Part shown: positions 54,901 to 64,000 of the stretch, one piece after another
How positions within the stretch are numbered: position 1 is the first letter of the stretch
How the letters are laid out: each line of letters begins with the position of its first letter
NCBI GenBank assembly: GCA_900708905.1
Contig: CAADRB010000019.1
Span: 995,514 to 1,059,513, forward strand
Reading direction: 5' to 3'
DNA: 64,000 nt
Source: Hymenolepis diminuta
Lineage: Eukaryota; Platyhelminthes; Cestoda; Cyclophyllidea; Hymenolepididae
Program-made: the position numbers and the translations under genes
The notes under the pieces: model-generated
Database searches by the model: none
Seen by the model: only the letters and a program-made list of their open reading frames with translations
What the model was told of the DNA's origin: nothing

Positions 54901-55380
54901 GGGATGATAAATCCAATGAGTCACAAACGTTTAAAATACCTGTTTCTGAAAAGCAGAAGTTAGATGACTGGAGTAACGTTAAGAGAGCAACTCAATGGAA
55001 AATGAAACGACGACCAGATGAAATAGCAACAACTTCTTTGAATGAAATCAAGCATCCAGAAAAGCTTGCCCCTAAAGACACGATTTCTACCTCTCTTGGA
55101 GAATCGACTTTTGGTCCAAGAACTGACTCTCAAGAATGGAAAGTAGAGAATTGGGACAAATTGGATGTGCATAAGAAAACAGACATTACTGATGTTTCTC
55201 CTAGGATTACAGAGCACCAAAAGCAAAAAGATCTGTCCAAAAATGTATGCTAATACTTATTATTTTCGAGCTATATCTAATCGCCCCTTATTTATTATAA
55301 TGTTTTCTTTTTGTTATATTCCTGTGAAATCTCAGGAGCCATCGCAGGAAAAGGCAGAATTTAATCACTGGGAAGTGTGA
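36910..55380 (+). CDS. PPP1R37: PPP1R37-like protein phosphatase 1 regulator with very long acidic C-terminal extension
   Basis: Leucine-rich-repeat regulator of protein phosphatase 1. Ten exons: 36910-37093, 37167-37267, 37590-37641, 37765-37865, 37939-38064, 39604-40107, 45557-45989, 50411-50586, 50661-55244, 55336-55380; 6306 nt, 2101 aa (vertebrate PPP1R37 is about 690). PP1-docking RVRF at residues 42-45 in RRVRFPEGD, matching the vertebrate KRVTFP. Conserved LRR stretches: VETLEEVFRRVHFHEIDLED, SATALFDMMLHYE, LEELDISHNNLR, LQRLILADNGL, LTFLDLSDNPGLGDGGV and ITRTLKVNRSLHSLFFD. From about residue 560 one exon of 4584 nt encodes a low-complexity, Asp/Glu/Ser-rich tail with recurring Trp-acidic motifs; it ends NHWEV. 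The LRR core is secure; the tail has no counterpart I know. TTCATAG abuts the ATG, suggesting a splice acceptor there. Confidence 0.88.
39105..39258 (-). mobile_element. tRNA-related SINE-like copy (PPP1R37 intron 5, first)
   Basis: Minus strand: GTGCACCGGTAGCGTAGCAA at the start resembles a tRNA 5' end with A box (TAGCGTAGC). GTCACGAGTTCGATAATC resembles a B box (GGTTCGANTCC). The body CAACTGCGCTGATTAAG then GTGGTAGAATTAGTTTCTC is shared with the other copies. This is the copy with the clearest tRNA-like promoter boxes. Confidence 0.7.
39352..39484 (-). mobile_element. tRNA-related SINE-like copy (PPP1R37 intron 5, second)
   Basis: Minus strand: CAGGTCACAGTGGTCACGAA, then GAAGTCAATTCCCATCGGTG (B-box-like), CACATCCAGTGGTGTAG and body GATGATAGAATGTGTTTCTC. 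Same orientation as its neighbour, about 95 bp away. The tRNA-like 5' part is shortened. Confidence 0.65.
40285..40392 (-). mobile_element. tRNA-related SINE-like copy (PPP1R37 intron 6, first)
   Basis: Minus strand: ATTATGCGGCGATAACGTAC, then AAGTTAGGAGTTTAAAATCC (B-box-like), ATCGATGCACATTCAATG and CAACTAACGGCGCAAATT. Truncated at the body end relative to other copies. Confidence 0.55.
43510..43665 (+). repeat. Short dispersed repeat, copy 1 (PPP1R37 intron 6)
   Basis: Shares with 46510-46665 an ordered series: ...AGTTCCATATCGAAGAG, then TTTACTCGTAATATTTAGTT, ATATTCATGGAA and CTGTATTTCGTTGAA. By eye roughly three quarters of positions match over about 80 bp at the right end. Nature unknown. 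Confidence 0.45.
45192..45340 (-). mobile_element. tRNA-related SINE-like copy (PPP1R37 intron 6, second)
   Basis: Minus strand: ACTGTGGTGTGGCGGTTAAA (A-box-like), CACGTCTGACAAGTCAGAGA, a degraded B-box region, then CAGCCAACTGCACTGGATAA and GTGGTAGAATTCGGGTTTCT. Close to full length for the family. Confidence 0.65.
45395..45500 (-). mobile_element. tRNA-related SINE-like copy (PPP1R37 intron 6, third)
   Basis: Minus strand: TTTGCCACGGCAAGGATATA, GATCATATTTCCATTGATGC, ACATTCGGTGATC and AGCCAACCGCATTGGTAAG. Lies about 55 bp from the preceding copy, same orientation, 5' truncated. Confidence 0.55.
46510..46665 (+). repeat. Short dispersed repeat, copy 2 (PPP1R37 intron 7)
   Basis: Partner of the repeat at 43510-43665, direct orientation: TTTTGACTTGTAACGTTTAG, ATATTCACGGAA and CTTTATTTCGTTGAA. 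About 3 kb apart. Confidence 0.45.
47600..47735 (-). mobile_element. tRNA-related SINE-like copy (PPP1R37 intron 7)
   Basis: Minus strand: CACACGGTGGTCAACATGCA, AACCTAGTAAGCTAGAGG (anticodon-stem-like hairpin), GGTCATGAGATTAGTGCCC (T-arm/B-box-like), then AGCCAACCGCGCTGACTATC and GGGATGGTAG. Best-preserved tRNA-like fold among the copies. Confidence 0.65.
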
Positions 55381-58300
55381 GGTGACTTACAAAATTAAAT
55401 ACTTTATTTCGTCTTTTAAAGTAAGTGCGAGATTCGTTATTTATATTGTGTTTAATTAGCACCTCTTTACCAAGTCATTGGTTTCTTATTTTGTTTTCAG
55501 TACCCCAAAACACGTCTTTCATAAACTGCCAAGCTGCAAATTGAGGAAGTCTACATTCGATATTACAAATTCTCTTCTTATTCGTACTGTTCCTATTTAT
55601 TTACGCTTATTAATGACCATTGAGCAGATTTTGGTCTCAATTCAGGCTGTGCGGTTACCTTTTTCCTATCCCTTGATCCACTTCTATCATCCGTTCAAAT
55701 ATCTGGACCCTACCCGATGTAAATTCATATTGTCATGTTCTATTTTGTAGTACGTATGTGGTGGGAATATGTTTTAGATGGCATCCTATCTCTGGTTATA
55801 CAATTATTTTTTTGCTAAAATATATTCGCTCATACTCCGACTTATTCAAAAGGGTTATTTAATATTTGCTACTGAATAATTTTCAGTAGTTCGGTAAATT
55901 GATAATAATTGAATATTCTTTAAAAGAAGTAAATAGGATGGATTAGCGGAAAATATTTGTTATCAATAAATATTCGCAAGAATTCTCTGGTTAGAAGGAA
56001 ATTTGCTCGATGGTGGAAGTTTTGAGACTTCGAGACAGAGATGCAAACTGGGACCGGAAATTCTGGATGGCCTCAATTGCAATAAAGAAAATACTTATCG
56101 AGTTGGCACCCTCATTTTTATTCGTAGGTCCGAGAGCTCCATCAACTTTGAGGCTTCTAAAGAGGCTGAAGTCGAAAGTAAAATGGTAATTGAGATATTT
56201 TCGAGTTATAGAATGTTGGCGTACGCTCTCGAACCGTTAATAAAAAACTTATTCGATAACTGCTACATTGTCATCGTTGCATGCATTGATGATATAAGAA
56301 AGTGCTACTCTTTTTAATCATTAGATGGAGAAAGAGCAGATGAGTCTAGCAAGAGATGAAACAGAAAGTCGAACTGGGAGCATATAATGAAGTTAGAATG
56401 TCAAGAATCTCATTTGAATTTCGAAGGCATTTGGTTGCTCATTTTCCCACAAGGGTTATAATCCACTATTTGATGTCCTAATGTTCCAAATCTAAATTAT
56501 TTGATTTCTGAGTCCCAGGGTGAGTTCACGTTCGTGCTATTTAGAGCTAGTTGACCAGTTGGTTGAATTGAATATTGGTTAGAGGAGATTAGCAGAGGCA
56601 GTTTGATCAAAGCAGTGCTCACCGGCAAACAAAAATACGATTTCAGTTAATAGAAATGCATCTGAACTTGGGAACAAGTGAAAATTTAAACAAGATTTTT
56701 TAAGGGGCAGGTCCAGATATTTCTAATATCCTTTGGGCAGAATTCGTTTATTCTGTCGATTACTATTCTTCCATGCCTATTCTTCCAGACTGCGATTTAA
56801 GTCTTCAATTATATGAGACAGTCTATGGACTTTACATATTCAAGCAGTTTATCAGTTAACCTTTCTTAAACTGGCGAAGTAGGTCTGCACTAAATAATGC
56901 GTCTCTTACCTCTCTCCATGACTGAACAGCTCGCTGGAACCAAGGCAGTCACGTGTGATAGCGATGATTATTGATATAGATTAGAGCTCACAGGAATATT
57001 ACTATTGTAATGGAGAAAATTGTCACAATCCTGTAACCTAACTTAACTTTATTAAAAAGTTTTAAATGTCGGGATATTTTACTTATTTCTTTAGCGGAGC
57101 TGAATTATATATTCTCATTTATTATATAGGGAAATTTACTCACTAATTCGAGATTGGTATCGATTCAAATTAGCAATCTTCACAATTCCACTGTCAGTAC
57201 AATGATACATTTGCACTGCCAAAATTGATATTTAGTAAATATTAGCCGACAAATTTGAAAATTTAACACATTTTAATATATTTTTATTCTATGAAATATT
57301 AATTGTTAAAGTGGAATGTAAGTGCATATTTGATTTAAATGTAAATATACTTAATTAGGTTGATATAAATAAAACCGCTTTACACCAAATCAATATCAGA
57401 CATTGGATACTTTTTATATCATTTAAATTAGTATAAGAAAAATAAAAACATGCGATGGAAGTCATATAAATTGCTAAATAGGATTTAATTTTTTTCGTTT
57501 AAGGGTACCCAGTTTATTCATTTAATATTTTTATTAAATACACACAGATAAATATTTTGAGTAAAACCGGTGATTTTAAAAAGGTCTTCGTTTGTCAATA
57601 TTGATGGTTTTCTTCTCTAGATGATCATTTATTAAATATTAATGATGAACCCCAGGAAAACACTTTTCCCTCTTTTGCTGACACAATTTCTTGCTGAAAC
57701 GAATGGGGTAAGAATCTTTCCTCCTTCTTAGAAATCAAACTAAAAGATCTTGATGGAGGAAATCGATTTAGAATTTAAATCAATTAACTTATTTGGAGTT
57801 AATTTCAAAGTTTATCTTTGAAACAAGATTACGGGTTATTATAAAAATGTAGTATGCAACAAAGAGTTAAATTTTAATATTGTAAAGAGGGTGTATTCAA
57901 ATATGCTCTTTCTATTATACTTGATGGGCTAATAAAATAGGGTTCTGGGATATCAAATGAATTAAATTTAGTTAACTATTTTTGGTAGTATTTACATGCA
58001 TTTTTAAAGTTGGGAAGATTAAAAATAAATATGTTTTTATGGCATCTTCTAGTGGATTCTTCTCCATATTTTCCCCTTGTAGCTCCGATTGGCACATCTT
58101 CGCTTTCTTCTGCCATGTAAAGGGGATAGTTTCAAACGAGACGGGTAATGAGTAATCTAGCACAATGTTAAAATACTAACTCTTTTGTATATTCCCACTT
58201 TTTAGAACTTTTCTCAAAATTCTTGAATATTATTAGTATATTTGAATAATATTCCCAGCATTCATCGCTTTTATTCCTCAAAAACTTTAACTCTAGATTG

Positions 58301-61300
58301 ACTTGTGCTTCTGACGCTTTTATTCAGGTTTGTGCTATGACATTCCTTCGAAGTCAGCTCTTTAATGGTGATTGTGCCTTTCATAAAATTCTTTGTAATG
58401 GAAGTTCGCAAATCCTTTAAATGAGAGGGAATTAAAGTTCAATATTGAAATAGATAAAAATATATTTATAATGAATATAGATTATTTTATCCATTTCTAA
58501 ACATTCCTGACTTAAATAATTGATAACTTTACAATATAACTTTTTATAAAAATCTTACCACTTTGGGCGAAATCGTACGCAAATGATAATAAGACTGCAA
58601 CAATAAGAATTCAGTTAAAATTTGGTCCTGGCATAGCTCTGCGTTTCGTTAAAATATTCATATTATAAAATTATTTAAATAAATTTGTCAAAAAAGCGCA
58701 GTTTGAAATTGAGTTTTATTGATAAAATGAAGTATTTAATATTTTCAAATCCTACCTTCTCCTTGGCATTTTTATTTCGATCTTACAAACTGCAAAATTA
58801 TCAGGCAAATCAGTTACCGGAAATGGTATCGATAGTTATTATTTAATATAATTAACTTTGCATGTTTGGCCTCCAAAAATAGTCTTATATTACGTATGAA
58901 AGACTAGATTAGGCTAAGATGCGTAATTCTTCAACAAATTCGGGAAATTTTTAGAGGAAAATATCACTATTTTAGCTGATGCTGTGCTTTCTTTTGCTCT
59001 TAAGGATTAGAATAAAAGTTCATGTTAAAAAACAAACTTATCTGCAATTACCTGGTTCCCAGGTTTCTCTCTTACCATTGACCGCTCTAAATTAATTTTG
59101 TGCTTTAAAACAAATTTAATGGCCTCAGCATCGTTTAATCACGATCCTCGTTAGTTGATTAATCCCAAAAGCGGTTCAGGATAAAAGAACAAAAAGCAAA
59201 ATTTTGTGCCATTTTGACTTTTATACGTAATACAGTTTGATTGAGAAATATCTCCTTATTTTAAAACCCCTAATTTAAACACTGGTTTGATCATTTTGAA
59301 AACCGAAGCATTAGCAAAGCACATATAATATGGGTTTTTTAAAATTAGAATGTTAAATTATTGCTATTATAACTCATAGCAAGTCAAAAAATGCGGAATT
59401 TTTCATCGTCGGAAAGAAGCCGAAATCGAGAAACTGTAAAGTCTAAAAGGGACAAAACGGAGGAAATTGAAAATATATCGAGAATGGTATCAGTAGTATC
59501 TTTACTCTCGAATAGTTGATCTCAGAATTTGTGACTTTATAGTTAAAGACCTGACATTGAGTTTGATGAAGATTTATTTTTGCCGATGTATTTTAAATTA
59601 GTTTTGAGTGAAAAAATTACAACTTCTAAATTCGCAGTCAGGATTGCTTTACTCCATTATTTTAGGATTATAAGGTTAATATTACTAATAAATAAAATTT
59701 TACTTATTTAAAAAATTTTCTCTCGGGAAAAATAATTTTTTAAAAGTAATTTCAGATCAAAATATAACTAAATCAAGATTGAATTAACTGCAAAATGTGC
59801 TTTTAAATAACGCCTTTATGAATACAAGATTCAAATACAATCCGGGGATGCTTTAGTTGCCCAAAAGCGGATGCAACTAAAATGTATTATTATCTCTCCT
59901 TAAATTTTCAGTCTTTTACTATATGAAGAAAAACATTTTTAAATTCTAGGATAAATAAATCGATTGAGAGCGATCCGAGATGACTAACCCTAGAAGTAGT
60001 GAAATTCCACAAAAAATTTGAGCTAATACACACTGATTTTGATTGTTCTTATATATTTTACTGTTCTATCGACAAAATTTTTCAATAGATGGCAACTATC
60101 GAGGGATTATGGTGTGTATTCAAACATGATTCTTTAATAGTTTTAATCATAATAAAATAGTATCCGGCTAGTCACATGGTGCAAAACCGCGGAAAATACA
60201 ATATCTCTAAATACCATCAATTTATTATTCCAAAAGTACGCTGACACGGGCTTCTACAGGAATAAATGCAGAAGAGTGCTAATAATTGTCTCCCACCTGG
60301 TTGAACGCTGTTTCATTAGAACCGCTTTTGCACATTTTCGGAAAAATTTGTTTTCAATGTTAAAGCGTCTTTGGAAACACGTTAACACATAGAAGAATTT
60401 TTTTAAAAAGTGTATAGATAGATGCCTTATATCTTGTTTGTAAATGTAATTATATTTACTTAATAAAGTATAAAAGATTAATTAGTTAATTAAGATGACT
60501 TAACCATTAAAATGCCGGAAAAATTTTACAATAGGTATTGAAAAATTCCGCATGAAAATGACAGTCCCGCACTATTTTAAAATCCACTGATCGAATTAGA
60601 AAATTTCAGTTTTGAATGACTAAGAGTCGATATGGTGAGGAAAGGCCTCTATATTAAGAATGTTTTGTATCAGTACCAAGAATAATATCACTTTTCTATT
60701 CGTATTGTACAACAATTACTTTTCCATTAAGAAGTGGCGTTTGAACAAATAAGTGAAACACTTATACGTGCTGTATTATTTCTGCAAATTTTTATAGGCA
60801 TACTCTATCTTTCTTAAAGTATCACCTTTCCTAAATTTAATTGAGCAACATTTTAAATATTTTAATTAATCGAAATTCTGGGTTTATTATTCAATTATAA
60901 CATAAAATTACTATTCAATTTATGAAGTTTTAAATTTATTTTCAATTAAATAGATAGATGATTCAAGAGTTCTTATTATTGTGTAAATTTAATTGCTCAA
61001 AGTAGAATCCTTTTACATTTACGTTTTAAATTTTATTTTATGAGTTACTAGACCAAAATTAACTTAGGCTTATCTCGCTTTGATTTTTAAATGTTTTTGG
61101 ATCTTATCTAAAGCACTTCGGGCGAGAAATTCGTTAAAGTTGTTAATCTTGAAAATCCAATACACATTCTAATCTAACCAGTCACTGCCTTATTTCAAAT
61201 AAATATTGAGTTATAAACGCTACCTAATGACATTTTTCCGCGGAAATTTACGATGAATAATTTGGAAAATAAAAATTTAAAAGTATTTAATAAAACCAAG

Positions 61301-62500
61301 TATATATAATGTGGAAAGAAAGCTGAAGTTAAAAATTTGTATAATAAAATTATTTTAGTTTTATTAAATCAGCTTCATAATGATATTAAACAGTAATGCA
61401 TTTTAAAACTTGTATCAAGGACCCCATACCGCAACAGCATCCACGTTCTAGAAATATAAGTATTTTTATTTAAACTATTTAGTGTTTGATCTCTTAGTAA
61501 AAACGTCACCGAATTTACTCGATAGAAAAATTTGGGTGAATCAAATTAGTAATAGGTTTGTCCTATGATTTTTAGAAAATTCTCTAAATTCTATGTACAA
61601 TTCTTTTTCATATTAAGCGAACAAATCCTTTAGGGGAAAGCGAATAATGTCAGACGTAACCACCACTTACTACCCAGGATGAGCGTTAGAAAACGCTTTC
61701 CATAATGATCTCGAAAATTATTGTATTAAAACAGACAGACATATTACGTAATATTTAAACTAACGTAAACATATATCGCGGAAATTTTTTGCCTTTGCAA
61801 AGTTTATCACTACTGAGGTTCAATTGTTTTGAATATTACTCACTGAATTAGAACACTGCTAGTGTTAAAATTTTATTAATTACAAAAATGTGACCTTAAT
61901 AGTTCATAAAAGATGTACCTCCAGCGGATATATTTAATAAAAATATGTTGTACTATTCTGACTGGAAAGGCAAAATAAAGGTGAATTTTTAATTTTTCAG
62001 ACTGTGGGATGCAACGAATTAACGATGGATGTGGGATTTTTAATTGAAATAGCGTGACCTTTGGCCAGCTAAGAATAACATTTTTAGAAAAAACGAGTCG
62101 GCGACTTTTAGAATTTTAAAATATTTTCAACTAACTTAAAAAGTTATTTTTATATACAGAAAAATGACTGCACAGATAAATAAATGTTGAAGTACATATC
62201 AAAAAATGTCTCCCGGAAATCTTGGTACACAATTATAAAAAAAAAGATCAAATTTACGACTATTCTTCAGAGAGATTGAGATGCCAGACAAAACGTGATC
62301 GAAATTCCATTTACCGATGGTAAGCACTCTTAAATCGGCATGCATAAAGTATTGATTAAGATAACTTTATTCAGATGCTTAATAAATGTTCAATGAGAAT
62401 GGAGGCAAACTTTTGGTGATAGATCCTACAAAGTATTCTGTTCCTGACATTATTGGACATCAGTCATAAAAAAACTAAACGTGTGAATTCTCGTGTCATT
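55381..62500. other. AT-rich region without supported genes
   Basis: The 3' end of PPP1R37 should lie just inside. I find no ORF with recognisable similarity on either strand and no clear repeat array. An exon-like open stretch at about 55998-56182, bounded by TTAG and ATG/GTAATT, is unassigned. Long exons of unknown genes cannot be excluded. Confidence 0.5.
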
Positions 62501-62508
62501 GATTCTTT

Positions 62509-62640
62509 GCATAGGGGAGTGAGATGAGAAGACACTTGCAGACCGATCACCACCGAAGCAAAGATAATTTACTAACTGGAATGCTTCTTTGTCCGGTAGA
62601 CGGATGCTACAGAAATTATGTAAAAAGAGGATGGCTATGA
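62509..62640 (+). pseudogene. Possible decayed C2H2 zinc-finger coding fragment
   Basis: After a TTTGCATAG, one frame reads GSEMRRHLQTDHHRSKDNLL then TGMLLCPVDGCYRNYVKRGW and L, then TGA; beyond the stop the same frame continues NQMKECRPMS. H-x4-H of one finger followed by C-x4-C of another fits the C2H2 spacing, and the second finger lacks its histidines. Could be an old gene exon or a retrotransposon remnant; weak. Confidence 0.3.
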
Positions 62641-62799
62641 AATCAAATGAAAGAGTGCCGCCCTATGTCATGAAACAATTTAATATAGTAATTGCAGGCA
62701 AAAATCAACGCGCATCAATATTAGCCATGTTAAATGAACAAGCATGTTGTTTAAGAAAGGTGTGTATCACTGCATTTAAAATAAGATTTTAATGACAAT

Positions 62800-64000
62800 G
62801 AACATTTAAGTCTTTTTGATAATACAATTTGTTTGTTTGGATAAATGGTTTCTGGTGCTTTCATTTTAAATGCAAAAACGCATGAAAATATTTAAACTTA
62901 TGTATAAAGTCCAGTTATTTAACGATCACAGTTATTATTCAAATTGAACGATGAGATAAATTGCCCTTAAATTCTAAGAGGTCTGCGAGATTTTATTTTT
63001 ACGCTTTCCGCAGTTTGTAATTTATTTCCATCATTAAATTGTAAAGTTTGGTTCTAAAGATAGAGATCTTAACAACATTACTACTCTAAGTCTTTAAATG
63101 GACTCGAATTTGGAATAATTAATATAGTAGTACGCACCCAGTAGTGCAAAACGGAAGATCAATGATCGCACGGCCAGTTTCTTCCTTACTCACTAGTAGT
63201 ATTTGACAAAGGGATCTTTAAAATAACAGGATTCAGCAGTGTTGAAGTAGTAGTTACTACTACTCGAAGAAGTTCCTAAACACCAGACCACATTTTGAAT
63301 TATGAAATATACGGTACTTCACTTTATACTTATATTAAGTGATTTCGTATCACTTATTTTGGGAATTTAACGTTATTTGTGATGGAGAAAATAAGCCTCC
63401 AAATTTTTCATATTATTGAATAATTTCAGAAAACTAAATAAAAAATAATGTTGATTAGTAAAAAAATTTGGTGTGTATTTGCGAACTGAAATTGTAAGTA
63501 TATGAAATATATGGCTAAATATGCATCACACCAAAATGTCAGAAACTAACTAAGCTTACCGCAAGCAAAATTCCTGAACAGAGTTTTATTTGTCATCAAA
63601 TACTCTGAATGTAAAAAAGCCAACAATATAAATCTCAAATAAGGGCGTCCTCTTTTGATAAGAAATTATTTTAACATGTATTAAAAATTTAAAGTAAAAC
63701 TTACTTAAATAATTACAATAGCTCTAATAGGAAAAAATATTATTTACTTTACTTTAGAAACAAAAACGTATTCGTAGAACAGTTAAAAAATACATGCTGA
63801 GTTGACTAGCTCTTCCTTGAAAAATAATTTTTATTCAATACAAGCAAAATGAGGTCAAAGAGTTGAGATTGTAGTTGTAGGGTTGCTCCCATCTTAAAAG
63901 TGAAAACTGAGTTAACTGAAAAGTTGAAATTGAAAAAAATTTTATACTTGTGTAAATGTTTTAAGCTTAATATATTGTGATCTTGTATTGCCGACTACCT
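62800..64000. other. AT-rich right end without recognised features
   Basis: No ORF above background, no repeat or RNA gene recognised. Confidence 0.5.

Noticed and set aside
56330..62500. Numerous short ORFs in the right-hand region
   Set aside because: Small, AT-rich and without recognisable domains; expected by chance at this composition.

Overview
This is a eukaryotic, AT-rich window with six multi-exon protein-coding genes, all recognisable from conserved protein sequence. I infer a parasitic flatworm, probably a cestode. Reasons: many introns of only 33-47 nt with GT-AG ends mixed with kilobase introns, AT-rich intergenic DNA with dispersed short retroelements, and metazoan cilium, adhesion and shedding genes. 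No prokaryotic operon, CRISPR array, rRNA gene or convincing tRNA gene was seen. The species call is inference.

Layout: (1) 1-11263, minus: 5' part of an axonemal dynein heavy chain (DNAH10), cut by the left edge. (2) 11439-14192, plus: MDH1B, a malate-dehydrogenase-like protein that diverges from DNAH10 across only 175 bp. (3) 15010-16080, minus: RSU1, a leucine-rich-repeat adhesion adaptor, tail to tail with MDH1B. (4) 16631-26228, plus: DHX34, a DEAH-box RNA helicase of nonsense-mediated decay, head to head with RSU1. (5) 27273-32726, minus: ADAM17/TACE-type membrane metalloprotease, tail to tail with DHX34, with an 11-nt microexon and one GC-AG intron. (6) 36910-55380, plus: PPP1R37-like protein phosphatase 1 regulator with a very long acidic C-terminal extension. 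(7) 55381-64000: AT-rich DNA with no supported gene.

The exon models of MDH1B, RSU1, DHX34, ADAM17 and PPP1R37 each sum to an exact multiple of three with GT-AG (once GC-AG) junctions, giving about 543, 270, 1302, 743 and 2101 aa. The DNAH10 part in view is about 1800 aa, with one junction unresolved.

Non-genic structure: a family of tRNA-related SINE-like copies, all in minus orientation, sits in introns of DHX34 and PPP1R37. A repeat of about 500 bp occurs twice directly and once (shorter) inverted between ADAM17 and PPP1R37, with a shared sharp TGTAATAA edge that suggests an LTR or TRIM-like element. The least-described parts are the PPP1R37 tail, which repeats tryptophan-acidic motifs, and these two repeat families. 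I saw no evidence for a novel multi-gene system.
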